A DNA stretch of 44,711 nucleotides from JBGPBY01 sp041481485 (GCA_041481485.1 JBGPBY010000004.1:1-44711), one strand, 5' to 3'; counted from the stretch's first letter, positions 7,900 to 17,159 are shown. The notes: generated from the sequence alone by a model not told the origin. A program made the numbers and translations.

Positions 7900-8184
7900 A
7901 TGCAAGGGGCGGCGGAAAGAACAGTGGCAGGATTCAGCTCAACCAAGAAATTGCTGGTCGGGAATCTTCCGGAACTCTTCGGAAGGACAACGGTGTCGTT
8001 CATTGAGAATCTGTTTTCGCCCGTTGGCAAAGTCCTTTCGGTTTCTGTGCTGAATCATGGCTTCGCGTTTGTCGAGATGGCTGCCTCGGATGCAGACCGG
8101 GCGCTGACCCAGCTGAAGGGATGCCGCGTCGACGGCAAAGCGATGATGCTGGACGAAGCGCATCCGAGGAGGCCTTCGCGGTAG
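7900..8184 (+). CDS. RRM-domain RNA-binding protein
   Basis: This is a 94-residue single RNA-recognition-motif protein. The RNP2 strand is KLLVGNL (residues 17-23) and the RNP1 strand is HGFAFVEM (residues 53-60), with the usual alternating aromatic positions. A short basic tail (HPRRPSR) follows. Bacterial proteins of this type are small RNA-binding or RNA-chaperone proteins. The ATG at 7900 has GAGGG upstream at acceptable spacing. The stop codon TAG shares its last base with the GTG start of argJ, so argJ is probably translated by coupling to this gene. That pairing is unusual, and a role in arginine-gene control cannot be claimed from sequence alone. Confidence 0.85.
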   Translation: MQGAAERTVAGFSSTKKLLVGNLPELFGRTTVSFIENLFSPVGKVLSVSVLNHGFAFVEMAASDADRALTQLKGCRVDGKAMMLDEAHPRRPSR

Positions 8185-9323
8185 TGCCCTCCGAGTTTGT
8201 TCCAATCGGATTTAGTACAACAGCAGTTGCCACGGGAATCAAGAAGAGCGGATTGGATCTTGGCCTCTTGCTATCCGATCGCCCTGCAGATGCTGCGGCA
8301 GTATTCACGACCAACGCGTTTCCTGCGGCGCCGGTCGTGGTTTCCAAAGCGAACCTCATCGCGTCCGGACACAAACTGCGAGCCGTGCTTGTCAATTCGG
8401 GAAATGCCAATGCCTGCAATGGCGAAGCGGGGCTTGCGGCCGCCCATAAGTGTGCCAGTGAACTGGCAAAAGTTCTCGGATGTCCCGCAAACGAAATATT
8501 CGTTTCATCTACCGGCGTTATCGGCAGACCGCTCTCTGCAGAACGAATCTGCAATGCTGTTCCCACACTGATCGCCGGAACCAACAGTACGAAAGAGTTT
8601 TCTCAGGCGATCATGACGACCGATACGTTTCCGAAAGTGGCTTCATCGGAAGTGAATGGAGTTCGAGTTCTGGGATTTGCGAAGGGGTCCGGGATGATCC
8701 ATCCCAATATGGCGACGATGTTGTCCTTTATCGCGACAGATGCAAAGGTCGACTATCTCGAGTTGGATCGCGCGCTGCGTTATGCCGTCGACCACTCGTT
8801 CAACTCCATTACAGTGGATGGCGACACCTCGACCAACGACGTCGTTGCGATCCTTGCCAATGGCGCCAGCGGAACTGCACCCCACCCGGAAGTATTTCGT
8901 TCCCAGCTCCTGGACGTTTGCCAGAAACTGGCAAAGTCTATTGCGCGCGACGGTGAAGGCGCCTCGAAGTTTGTCGAACTGGTGATTGAAGGGGCACCCA
9001 GCGATGACGACGCACGAACCATTGGACGCTGCGTTGCGCGATCTCCACTGGTGAAGACCGCGATCTACGGGGCCGACCCGAACTGGGGCAGGCTGGTGGC
9101 GGCGGTGGGAAACTCCGGAGTCGAACTGAGTTCAGACCAGATCGAGATTTACATCGATGACGTACCGATGATTCACGGAGATCTCGCGGCAGCCCGGGAA
9201 AAAATGAAGGCGAAGGAAATGCGTTTCCGTATTGTGCTGCATAGCGGCAAGGGACAGGCCACCATTTGGACCTGCGATTTCACCGAAGGATATATCCGCA
9301 TCAACGCGGACTACACCACTTAA
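8184..9323 (+). CDS. argJ: Bifunctional ornithine acetyltransferase / N-acetylglutamate synthase
   Basis: ArgJ moves acetyl from N-acetylornithine to glutamate, recycling the acetyl group in arginine biosynthesis. The protein has 379 residues. The open frame reaches further upstream into the RRM gene, but the start chosen is GTG at 8184: GAGGAGG lies at 8166-8172, the protein then begins with the family's VPIGFSTTAVATGIKKSG, and the upstream residues are not family-like. The autocleavage site HPNMATML is intact, with the new N-terminal nucleophile Thr near residue 178. VNSGNANACNG, TTDTFPK and the terminal NADYTT are also typical. No other arginine gene is in the window. Confidence 0.95.
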   Translation: MPSEFVPIGFSTTAVATGIKKSGLDLGLLLSDRPADAAAVFTTNAFPAAPVVVSKANLIASGHKLRAVLVNSGNANACNGEAGLAAAHKCASELAKVLGCPANEIFVSSTGVIGRPLSAERICNAVPTLIAGTNSTKEFSQAIMTTDTFPKVASSEVNGVRVLGFAKGSGMIHPNMATMLSFIATDAKVDYLELDRALRYAVDHSFNSITVDGDTSTNDVVAILANGASGTAPHPEVFRSQLLDVCQKLAKSIARDGEGASKFVELVIEGAPSDDDARTIGRCVARSPLVKTAIYGADPNWGRLVAAVGNSGVELSSDQIEIYIDDVPMIHGDLAAAREKMKAKEMRFRIVLHSGKGQATIWTCDFTEGYIRINADYTT

Positions 9324-9656
9324 TTCCATTCATCGCGACCCAAAACCTCAGCTCGAATCGCTATAATTCGCGTTGTCAGATCCATGGGAAACGGCAAGAA
9401 AAGTCACGGCCCGGCAAGGACAATGTTGCTCTCGACTCTTTTTTGAAATCATCGGTAGAGACTAACAAAGAGCCGCCTCAATGTCGCCACGGGAAGGGCG
9501 CCACATGTTATTTTCATAACGACATTCTATTGCCGGACAAACTGGGAATTCCAGAAATCACAGTTTCGCTCCTTAGCACGTCCGACTTCCCTGGGAGTTG
9601 CAGAATTCGAAGCTCTTATTTATCACCTCACTGTAGTACCTAACGGTTTGAGGAAA
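9324..9656. other. Intergenic stretch between convergent argJ and aminotransferase genes
   Basis: I see no credible gene here. A TATAAT at 9362-9367 lacks a matching -35 element. The open frames across it have no recognisable motif or ribosome binding site. No strong terminator hairpin is evident. Confidence 0.5.
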
Positions 9657-10847
9657 CTACGTGGCATACCGAGAGGACATCTGCGCCAGTTCCCGAAATA
9701 CGGGGAGACTGCGTTCGACCATTTCGTCGGAAGCGGTGAGACTGAGACGAAAGTGGTCCGTTGCGTTCAAAATGCTGCCCGGCAGGACGAACACGTTGCG
9801 GTTTGCGAGTTCGGTCCACAGCTGTTCGGGATCACCTGCAGGCCACTTCGCCCAGAGATAGAACGTGCCCTCTGGCGGCAGCGCTTCGTAGCCGCTTTCC
9901 TTAAGGACGGTCAGCATCTGATCGCGCCGGCGTTCAAGGGCGGCCTGATCGATCGAGAGAGTCTCGAGATCAGGTATGGCGTATTGCATAACAGCATTCG
10001 GAAAGCACCAGCCGAGGGCCAGTTGCGCTCCAAACATGGAATCGTTGAACGCGCGGCGTTCCGGGGAGGGCATCAACGGAGAAGTTGCCAGATAGCCAAG
10101 TCTTTGACCGGGAGCAAGCAAAACTTTGCCATAGCTATAAGAAATGAAGGTCCACGGATAAACGGCCGCCGGGCTGACGAAGCCTCTGCCGTCGAACCGA
10201 AGCCGCCGGTAAGGCTCATCCGAAAGCAGGTAAATTCGGTGACCGATTCGGGACGATGCGCGCTCGAGCAATGCCGCGAGTTCATCAAGGGTTTCACGCC
10301 CGTATATGCGCCCGGTGGGATTATGCGGCGAATTCACGATGACGAGTCGCGTCCCGGGGCCGATCGCCGCATCAATGGCATCGAGATCGAGCTCGTATCG
10401 GGGCGGCTTGAGCAGTACTTTCCTCGGTACGGCCGATGCTGCGAGCAGCATGGGTTCATAGCAGAACCAGGCCGGCTCGGAGAAAATCGCTTCGTCACCG
10501 GCTTCGAGTACCTGGTGAATGGCCACCATGATCGCGGCAAAAGCACCGGTAGTCAGAGCGATGTCTGTCGAGTCGAAGGCAAGTCCGAGTTCGCGGCCGA
10601 GATGCTCGGCAAGGAATGCCCGGGCGTCCTCCTCACTGCTCTTGTATGCGAACCAGTTCTTATCGTGAGGCACTGCACGTTCGCGGATTGCACTCACGAG
10701 ACCCGGCAACGGCAACTCGTGCGGATTGCCGAAAGTGAAATCGCAGATCCCGGGGTCGAACCGCCGCATTCCGTAAACCGAGGACGAATAAAAATGATTC
10801 AGCTTCGCGGCAGCGGCGTCCGCAGCCTTTATTCGGGATGACGACAT
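9657..10847 (-). CDS. PLP-dependent class I/II aminotransferase
   Basis: This is a 396-residue fold-type I aminotransferase. The start is ATG at 10847 with AGGAG eight bases upstream. The longer open frame adds 39 residues with no matching ribosome site. Family marks include NSPHNPTGRIY, the LLSDEPY block with its cofactor-binding Asp and Tyr, and SYSYGKVLLAPGQRLGY, which holds the Schiff-base Lys and the phosphate-binding Arg. The C-terminal FRLSLTAS carries the substrate carboxylate-binding Arg. It is cytoplasmic and has no operon partner. The amino-donor specificity is not evident; an aspartate or aromatic-type enzyme is possible. Confidence 0.9.
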   Translation of the reverse strand: MSSSRIKAADAAAAKLNHFYSSSVYGMRRFDPGICDFTFGNPHELPLPGLVSAIRERAVPHDKNWFAYKSSEEDARAFLAEHLGRELGLAFDSTDIALTTGAFAAIMVAIHQVLEAGDEAIFSEPAWFCYEPMLLAASAVPRKVLLKPPRYELDLDAIDAAIGPGTRLVIVNSPHNPTGRIYGRETLDELAALLERASSRIGHRIYLLSDEPYRRLRFDGRGFVSPAAVYPWTFISYSYGKVLLAPGQRLGYLATSPLMPSPERRAFNDSMFGAQLALGWCFPNAVMQYAIPDLETLSIDQAALERRRDQMLTVLKESGYEALPPEGTFYLWAKWPAGDPEQLWTELANRNVFVLPGSILNATDHFRLSLTASDEMVERSLPVFRELAQMSSRYAT

Positions 10848-11061
10848 GCTTGTTGCTCCTGCGATGAACCTGTCAATGATTCTCCTTGAGAATACCACCC
10901 ATAAAGTAACAACCAACGAACCGATAGTCACGCAGGCCTTAGCGCAATAATCAATAATCAACAATCAATTTTCAATTCTCAACCGGCGGAGTCATGTCGT
11001 GGATACCTTCTCATCCGAACCTCTTATAATGTCCTCTCCACAAACGATCGGGAGGTCACGC

Positions 11062-12042
11062 ATGAGACGACGACTTGTCCTGGCTCTGCCGGGCACATTG
11101 ATTGCGACGATCATCGCATTTTCGCAAGTCAACACTCTGCCCCCAACCTCGCTCGGCGGCCCTCTGCGGCTTCGCGATCAGGGCAGCTTCTATGTTGGCG
11201 GCAAGGTCTCGGGTGTCGCCAGTGCGGAGACCGTCCTCAATCAAATGTACGTACAGTATTGGATCCCGGAAACTCGCGGCGTGCTTCCGCCGGTGATCAT
11301 GGTGCACGGCTCGAGTCATACAGGAAAGACCTACGAGACGACACCGGATGGACGCGAAGGCTGGGCAACGTATTTCGTGCGCCAACAGATCCCGGTTTAT
11401 GTCGTCGATTTGCCGGGCCGAGCGCGTTCAGGTTTCGATTCGTCAGCTCTTAGCCGAACGCCGAGCATGGCGCGATTCAACGACCAGAGCGCGTGGGTCC
11501 AGTTTCGAATCGGACCGACACCTTTCGAACCCTATCCCACGACGCAGTTTCCAATCGAAGCCAGGGACCAGTACTTCGCTCAGCTTGTACCCAACGGTGA
11601 AGCGACGCTTCCCAGCGCGAACGCAATCCAGACCGAAGCACTCGCGGCTCTGGTCGACAAGATCGGGCCCGCCGTCGTGATGGTACATTCCATGTCCGGA
11701 ACTCAGGGCATCGGTGTATCGGTGGCCCGTCCGAATCTTGTGAAGGCACTCGTTACGGTCGAGCCCCTCAGTTGCGCTGCGCCTGACAGCGATGTCGCAA
11801 AAACCTTCAACCACATCCCTCTACTGGCGGTTTGGGGCGACTTCAAAGATGCGTTCATCGACCGCGGTCTAACGCAGTGCGGCGACCTCGTTGCCCGATC
11901 GAATGCTGCTGGCGGAAAAGCGAAACTGCTGCACTTGCCCGAAGAGGGGTTTGCCGGTAACAGTCACATGCTGATGATGGACCGCAACAATCTCAAGATC
12001 GCCGATCGGCTCATCGGGTGGCTGCGCGACAATGTGAAGTGA
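11062..12042 (+). CDS. Secreted alpha/beta hydrolase (esterase-like)
   Basis: This is a 326-residue protein. The ATG at 11062 is preceded by GGAGG (11051-11055) and is followed by a signal peptide (MRRRLVLALPGTLIATIIAFS). The fold is visible from PPVIMVHGSSHTGKTYE (oxyanion loop) and VYVVDLPGRARSGF. The nucleophile elbow is MVHSMSGTQG, a variant of GxSxG in which the first Gly is replaced by His. A likely acid is in VWGDFKD and the catalytic His in GNSHMLMMD. The substrate is unknown. A TATAAT at 11025-11030 is a possible -10 box without a clear -35. Confidence 0.85.
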   Translation: MRRRLVLALPGTLIATIIAFSQVNTLPPTSLGGPLRLRDQGSFYVGGKVSGVASAETVLNQMYVQYWIPETRGVLPPVIMVHGSSHTGKTYETTPDGREGWATYFVRQQIPVYVVDLPGRARSGFDSSALSRTPSMARFNDQSAWVQFRIGPTPFEPYPTTQFPIEARDQYFAQLVPNGEATLPSANAIQTEALAALVDKIGPAVVMVHSMSGTQGIGVSVARPNLVKALVTVEPLSCAAPDSDVAKTFNHIPLLAVWGDFKDAFIDRGLTQCGDLVARSNAAGGKAKLLHLPEEGFAGNSHMLMMDRNNLKIADRLIGWLRDNVK

Positions 12043-12328
12043 TGATGTAGAAGATGTCGACTGTGAAACAAAGAGTTCGGGCGCTAAGCCATTTGGGAGG
12101 TTCGTCCATAGCAATGGAACTTGATAGTTTCCGCGCGCCAACCTTCGGACGATTATCATCTGACTCTTCCGGTTCGACTTCCAGTGTTGCATGGAAATCC
12201 CGCCGCGCAACTTCCTCGTCATAGATTCTTTGCGCCAATTCAACCAGATCATTTCTGTCGATCTCGAATAAAGCGTCGTCGGAAAGGGACTCAAAGTGTT
12301 GCCGCAATGTTTCTGAGTTTAGTTGCAC
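12011..12328 (-). pseudogene. Truncated small acidobacterial protein
   Basis: The first 55 or so residues of this 105-residue frame (LRQHFESLSDDALFEIDRND, then LVELAQRIYDEEVARRDFH) resemble an N-terminal module common in Acidobacteriota. As I recall, it is often followed by a DUF2007-like domain. After EPPKWL the frame turns into sequence with no family likeness and runs over the end of the alpha/beta hydrolase gene, so the original C-terminal domain appears to be lost. It has an ATG but no convincing function. It could still be expressed as a short helical protein. Confidence 0.55.
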
Positions 12329-12479
12329 TGAACATCCTCTTGCGCTTGTCGCGAAAACGAATGGTAGTCTAATACGACTTGAAGAAACGCGGAACGGTTT
12401 GCTTGTGATGGTCTGAAAAGAAAGAAAGACAGCGATTGTAGGGACGCTCCATGAGGGCCGCGATCGTTGAATCAGGAAA

Positions 12480-12803
12480 GTGTGGTTCGCCCGAGTTCAG
12501 GGCACTGTTGTGCTTCAGGTTGAGATTTCGACTGAAGGACGGGTGCAGAAAGTCAGCGTTTTGAGTGGTCATGCTCTCCTTAATGACGCCGCCATTGAGG
12601 CAGTCCGGCAGTGGACATACAACATGCGTTCCGGGATGACGTCAGATGCGGCATGGGCATCGTTTGCTTACACGCTCGACAGCGATGGCGCAAAGAAGCT
12701 GGGTCTGGCAACAATGGTTTTCAAGAAGGTTGGAACAGACTGGCAGATTGTCCTCGTTCACGCAGCGGCGAACCATCCCGCAACCCACACACCGATACCT
12801 TAA
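12480..12803 (+). pseudogene. Chimeric remnant: TonB C-terminal piece joined to a SnoaL-like tail
   Basis: The frame opens without a proper start (GTG right after a stop-bearing stretch). Its first half, VQGTVVLQVEISTEGRVQKV and then LLNDAAIEAVRQWTY, matches the core of a TonB C-terminal domain but lacks the domain's beginning. From about residue 55 the sequence changes to GLATMVFKKVGTDWQIVLVHAA, which resembles the last two strands of a SnoaL/DUF4440 domain. Neither half is a whole domain and no signal peptide or proline-rich linker is present. This looks like two gene remnants fused by deletion. It lies just upstream of the first serine hydrolase. Confidence 0.6.
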
Positions 12804-12919
12804 ACCTCGACGCTTCATGGAAGTTTCTTCTTCCGGTCGGCAGGCCGCGGATGGCGCGGGCCGCGGCCGGGAACTTGGGATATTATGTCGGCGCAAAATC
12901 CCAATGGAGGTGCAATTTG

Positions 12920-14263
12920 ATGAAGGCTGCAGCGAAAAGTCTGTTTCTCTTTCTGATCCTGGCTCTGCCCGTCGTCCTGCCGGTGACGGCAGTCCCGGCG
13001 CCCAAAGGAAAGCCGGAAGAAGTCGGGATGTCAGCAGAACGGCTGTTGCGCATCGATCAGATGTTAGAGCGTCGTATTGCGGCGGGCGAGATGAGTGGCG
13101 CCGTCGCCATCGTTGCGCGCCGAGGCAAAGTCGTGCACCTCACTGCCAAGGGAGTGATGGACCTTGAGAGCAAGCAACCGGTGACACCGGCAACCATGTT
13201 CCGCGTTGCATCGATGACGAAGCCCGTTACCAGCGTCGCGCTCATGATGATGGTCGAAGAGGGCAAAGTGCGACTGAATGATCCCGTGTCGCGTTACATT
13301 CCCGAATTCAAGAACCTAAAGGTTGCGGTCGCGACTGCTGCAGCCGCTGCACCGCGCGGTGAAGCTCCGGCTGCACCTGCAGGCGAGCGCGGCGAAAATC
13401 CTCCGCCTCCGGCGGGCGCTCGAGGGGGCCGTGGCGGCGGAAGAGGCGGGGCCTCTCCGTCCTTCACGACAGTGGCACCGACTCGCGAAGTGACGATCAA
13501 GGATCTGCTCACCCACGTCTCGGGCCTTGCCAGCGGCACGATGGGCAACAGCACCGTGCAGGCGATTGCCCGCAAGCAGGGCGAGAAACTGGCCGACTAC
13601 ATTCCGCGCCTCGGCGGTACCGCACTCGAGTTTCAGCCCGGCACGCGGTGGGCCTACAGCGCGCAGGCCGGCCACGACACGTTGGGCAGAATCGTCGAGA
13701 TCGCATCCGGCATGCCTCTTAACGAATTTTTCCAGAAACGCATCTTCGAACCGCTGGGAATGAAAGACATCACCTTCTGGCCGTCGGCGGCTCAATGGCT
13801 GCGAGTCGCCAGCGTCTACACTCACGGTGCCAGCGGTCTCACCAAAAACAACAACCCGAACGGTATGTCGAGCGAGGTCTACTTCATGGGATCCGGCGGT
13901 TTGATCAGCACCGCCGAAGACTACATTCCCTTCGGCATGATGCTGGCCAACGGGGGTGAGCTGAATGGGAAGCGCGTCCTGGGCAAGAAGACTGTAGAGA
14001 TGATGCGCTCCGCGCACGTTCCTGACACTCTGCCGGGTCGCGCTGCCGGCGAAGGCTATGGACTGGGCATGCGCGTCGTGACCGATCACGTCAAACGCGG
14101 CACGATGCTTTCGGACGGGACATTCGGATGGTCCGGAGTTTACGGCACTCACTTTTTTGTTGATCCTGTGGAGCAGACCGTCGGCGTTCTGCTGGTCCAG
14201 ACATCAAATAATGAGGTCAACCGCGATTTCGAAGATCTCGTCGCGCAGTCGATCATTGACTAG
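12920..14263 (+). CDS. Secreted serine hydrolase, class C beta-lactamase fold (copy 1)
   Basis: This is a 447-residue member of the beta-lactamase/DD-peptidase/esterase family. The start is ATG at 12920, with GGAGG at 12906-12910 and a signal peptide (MKAAAKSLFLFLILALPVV). The active-site SxxK is in ASMTKP (S98, K101) and the YxN-like motif is in WAYSAQAGHDT. The end has a GWSGVYGTHFFVDP block in the region of the third motif. An insert rich in Ala, Pro, Gly and Arg (about residues 137-180) sits between the helical and alpha/beta parts. The next gene begins 10 bases later and is a paralogue. Esterase or peptidase activity is more likely than antibiotic resistance, but this is not shown. Confidence 0.9.
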   Translation: MKAAAKSLFLFLILALPVVLPVTAVPAPKGKPEEVGMSAERLLRIDQMLERRIAAGEMSGAVAIVARRGKVVHLTAKGVMDLESKQPVTPATMFRVASMTKPVTSVALMMMVEEGKVRLNDPVSRYIPEFKNLKVAVATAAAAAPRGEAPAAPAGERGENPPPPAGARGGRGGGRGGASPSFTTVAPTREVTIKDLLTHVSGLASGTMGNSTVQAIARKQGEKLADYIPRLGGTALEFQPGTRWAYSAQAGHDTLGRIVEIASGMPLNEFFQKRIFEPLGMKDITFWPSAAQWLRVASVYTHGASGLTKNNNPNGMSSEVYFMGSGGLISTAEDYIPFGMMLANGGELNGKRVLGKKTVEMMRSAHVPDTLPGRAAGEGYGLGMRVVTDHVKRGTMLSDGTFGWSGVYGTHFFVDPVEQTVGVLLVQTSNNEVNRDFEDLVAQSIID

Positions 14264-14273
14264 AGGAGAACGT

Positions 14274-15542
14274 ATGAAGACGCTTCTGGTTCTCGCCGCC
14301 TTGACACTTCCGGTAATGGCCGTCATGGCGGCGTCGGTATCCATCGCCAAGCCCGAGGACGTCGGAGTTTCCTCCGAACGTCTCGCACTCATCGATCGCA
14401 TGATCGAGCGTCGGATTGCGGCCGGGGATATCTCCGGGGCAGTAACGATCGTTGCGCGCAATGGAAAGATTGTCCATCACTCGGCAAAGGGTGTCGTCGA
14501 TCTCGAGTCGAAGCAGCCGATGCGGACGTCGACCATGTTCCGCATCGCATCGATGACCAAGCCGGTCACGGGCACCGCAATCATGATGCTGGTGGAGGAG
14601 GGCAAAATTAGGCTTGCCGATCCCGTCGCGCGCTACATTCCGGAATTCCGCGGCCAGAAGGTCGCGGTCCCAGCGCAGGGCGCAAATGGCGGCACGCGAG
14701 GCGCGGGAGGGCGAGGCGGACAGAACACGCCACCGCAGTTCACGACGGTTCCCGCGCAGCGCGACATCACGATCAAGGATCTGCTGACCCACGTATCCGG
14801 TCTTGGCAGTGGCCCGATGGGCAACAGCGACATTGACAAGGTTGCGCGCAAGGAGGGCGAAAACCTCGCGCAATACATTCCCCGGCTGGGCTCGACAGCA
14901 TTGGAGTTTCAGCCAGGTTCGCGCTGGACCTACAGCCCCGGCGCCGGCTTCGAAACGCTCGGCCGTATCGTGGAGATCGCGTCTGGAATGCCGCTGGATC
15001 AATTCTTCCGCCAGCGGATTTTCGATCCCCTGGGAATGAAGGACATCGCCTTCTGGCCCACCGAACCACAGTGGCCACGCGTGGCGAGTGTCTATCAGCG
15101 CGGCGCCAACGGGCTAACCAGGCAGGTGCCCGCGAACGATACGAGTTCCCGCGGCATTTACTTCCGCGGCTCCGGTGGTCTTTACAGTACCGCCGAAGAC
15201 TACATTCCGCTTGGCGTCATGCTGGCAAACATGGGGGAATTCAACGGCAAGCACCTGCTCAGCAGAAAAACTGTGGAGATGATGACCGCAGCCCATGTCC
15301 CCGACACACTGCCAGGACGACCGGCAGGGGAAGGCTACGGGTTGAGCGTCCGCGTCGTGACCGATCACGTCAAGCGCGGCACGATGCTTTCCGAAGGAAC
15401 TTTCGGTTGGTCGGGTGCACAAGGCACGCACTTCTTCGTCGACCCGAAAGAGAAACTGGTCGGTGTGCTGATGGTTCAAACCAGTATCCAGGAAATGCAG
15501 CGCGACTTCGAGGATCTTGTCGCCCAGTCGGTGATTCGATAG
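14274..15542 (+). CDS. Secreted serine hydrolase, class C beta-lactamase fold (copy 2)
   Basis: This is a 422-residue tandem paralogue of the preceding gene, clearly similar along its whole length. The ATG at 14274 follows the previous stop by 10 bases, with AGGAG between, so the two are co-transcribed. A signal peptide (MKTLLVLAALTLPVMAVMAA) precedes the domain. SxxK is in ASMTKP (S93, K96) and WTYSPGAGFETLG holds the Tyr motif. The low-complexity insert is shorter than in copy 1 and rich in Gly and Arg (NGGTRGAGGRGGQ). The insert differs more than the catalytic parts, which suggests it evolves quickly. The substrate is unknown. Confidence 0.9.
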   Translation: MKTLLVLAALTLPVMAVMAASVSIAKPEDVGVSSERLALIDRMIERRIAAGDISGAVTIVARNGKIVHHSAKGVVDLESKQPMRTSTMFRIASMTKPVTGTAIMMLVEEGKIRLADPVARYIPEFRGQKVAVPAQGANGGTRGAGGRGGQNTPPQFTTVPAQRDITIKDLLTHVSGLGSGPMGNSDIDKVARKEGENLAQYIPRLGSTALEFQPGSRWTYSPGAGFETLGRIVEIASGMPLDQFFRQRIFDPLGMKDIAFWPTEPQWPRVASVYQRGANGLTRQVPANDTSSRGIYFRGSGGLYSTAEDYIPLGVMLANMGEFNGKHLLSRKTVEMMTAAHVPDTLPGRPAGEGYGLSVRVVTDHVKRGTMLSEGTFGWSGAQGTHFFVDPKEKLVGVLMVQTSIQEMQRDFEDLVAQSVIR

Positions 15543-15601
15543 AACCGGGCGAGTCGATCCATGACGCATCCTCGAGAAATCGGTTCCAGTAGTGCCGTTC
15601 G

Positions 15602-16063
15602 ATGACAATTCGCTTGACGGATAACACTGCACTGGGATTCGCGCACTTTCGAGACGTTTTGTCCGGCGCGTCATTTGATGGGGACTTCGATCAGCGGCAC
15701 ACCGTCAATGCATTTGCCAGTTATCGCTGGACTCGCGCGCTGAACTTCAGCGCGAAGTATCGCTACGGCAGTAACTTTCCTTTGGCCGGATTCTATCGCT
15801 TCAGCGGCACGCGGTTGGAGCTGACGGACTTTCGGAACGTGACTCGGCTTCCGCCATACAGCCGACTGGACTTGCGGGCGGACTATGCTTTTCACTTCGA
15901 TCGCTGGAAACTCACCCTGAGCACGGAGGTGACGAATGCATTGGCCCGGCGCAATGTCCGGTTCGATGATCTGGATCGCGTCACATCGAGTGGTCAGGTG
16001 TTGTACCGCCGCGAAACGCTACTTCCATTCTTACCTTCAGTGGGAATCGGAATTGAGTTTTAA
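15602..16063 (+). pseudogene. C-terminal fragment of a TonB-dependent receptor
   Basis: The 153-residue frame contains only the last strands of an outer-membrane beta-barrel: DFDQRHTVNAFASYRW, NFSAKYRYGSNFPLAGFY, then YSRLDLRADYAFHFDRWKL and a terminal Phe (GIGIEF) typical of barrel proteins. The plug, the carboxypeptidase-regulatory domain and most of the barrel are missing. There is no signal peptide, and the first residues after the ATG are not family-like until about codon 5. It lies directly after the serine hydrolase pair. It is best read as the remains of a receptor gene removed by deletion. Confidence 0.75.
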
Positions 16064-16304
16064 CACCTGAAACAATGACGACGCCACCTCCGGGCTGAAT
16101 GGAACAACAGACAGCTCCGGAGCCTTTGTTTTTCGAAATCTCGCCGCAGGCATTCCGGAAAGTACTTCAGCGCGAAAAACCGCCGGGAGGAACGAAGACG
16201 AGGTGGGGCTTACCGTGAACCGGCGCTAATTTGAAAGCGTTGTACCTATCCAGCTTCAACGATTAAACTCGATCTAAATCAACTCGCTTGCCAAAGGCTT
16301 TGAG

Positions 16305-17159
16305 ATGATAGCTCTGCTGATTTCAGTTTTTCTGTTCGTACAGTCTCGCGGGCTTGAGCCAGGAGCGGGAATCGTGACGGGCTCGATTAAGATTCTCGAT
16401 GGCGGGCCTGCGGCAGGAGTTCGCGTCGCAGCAATTGCAGTTGACGATCCGGATGGCAAGAATCTTCTTAGCATCACTGAAACGGATTCGGCGGGCCGAT
16501 ATCGGCTGAACAACATTCCAAACGGCAACTACTTCATTGTCGCGGGTCGCGTCGCCAGCCTAACGTATTATCCAGGCGGAAGTGATCCGGCAAAGGCGAA
16601 AGAAATTGCCGTGGAAGCGGCAAGGATAATCTCCAGTATCGATTTCTCCGTCCCCGCGGACAGTAAGATTAACAAGGGCGTTTCCCCCACTAAGGCGGCC
16701 ACAGGACGTAAGGAAGAATTGATCGCCTGGTTGCAGCTGGATGCGGAAACCAACATCGATAGAAAACTGAATCTGGCCGTGAAGTTTCAAAAGGACTACC
16801 CGAAGTCCGAGGTGCTACCTGAAGTTTTCCAAACCATCATGGATGTCTACGTTGCCAGAGAAAAGACGGGCATTGCCGCTGCATATGTGGAAAAGGTGCT
16901 GAAGACCGGAACTGCCAGGGTGGCCTCGCTGATTAAATTGAGTCAGACTCACTACAAGGAATCGGATCTTAATCACGCTATCCAGGATGGAGAAGAAGCC
17001 GTGGCCTTGGCCGAGGAATTGGCGAAGCGGCCGCCGCCGGCACCATACGCGGGCCCGGCATGGGAAAGCTGGATTGCTTTGCTCCAAAAGAAGTCCGCCA
17101 GCAACCTTGTTCAGCTCCGGCAATTCAGTGCCGCGCAGAACCCCGTCCCTCAAAATTAA
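16305..17159 (+). CDS. Secreted protein with carboxypeptidase-regulatory-like domain
   Basis: This is a 284-residue protein of unknown function. A short hydrophobic start (MIALLISVFLFVQ) can act as a signal peptide. Residues 22-110 form a beta-sandwich of the carboxypeptidase-regulatory type: GSIKILDGGPAAGVRVAAI, then TDSAGRYRLNNIPNGNYFIV. Residues 140-284 are mostly helical and resemble tetratricopeptide-like pairs (LNLAVKFQKDYPKSEVLPEV, LIKLSQTHYKESDLNHAI). No ribosome site is obvious. It faces the next gene convergently with a gap of 37 bases. A role in surface assembly or binding is only a guess from domain type. Confidence 0.7.
   Translation: MIALLISVFLFVQSRGLEPGAGIVTGSIKILDGGPAAGVRVAAIAVDDPDGKNLLSITETDSAGRYRLNNIPNGNYFIVAGRVASLTYYPGGSDPAKAKEIAVEAARIISSIDFSVPADSKINKGVSPTKAATGRKEELIAWLQLDAETNIDRKLNLAVKFQKDYPKSEVLPEVFQTIMDVYVAREKTGIAAAYVEKVLKTGTARVASLIKLSQTHYKESDLNHAIQDGEEAVALAEELAKRPPPAPYAGPAWESWIALLQKKSASNLVQLRQFSAAQNPVPQN

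Noticed and set aside
9362..9367. TATAAT as a promoter
   Set aside because: No -35 element and no gene in the correct direction downstream.
9648..10841. 397-codon forward frame opposite the aminotransferase
   Set aside because: It is the antisense shadow of a clear PLP enzyme, is rich in Arg/Gly/Cys and has no family motif.
13330..13460. Low-complexity Ala/Pro/Gly/Arg stretch as a separate repeat element
   Set aside because: It is in frame within the hydrolase, and a related shorter stretch lies at the same place in the paralogue.
13316..14152. 278-codon reverse frame opposite the first serine hydrolase
   Set aside because: Antisense shadow in GC-rich DNA; a His/Arg/Ala-rich product with no ribosome site or motif.
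12920..15542. Antibiotic beta-lactamases
   Set aside because: The fold is shared with esterases and peptidases; nothing in sequence or context points to antibiotic resistance.
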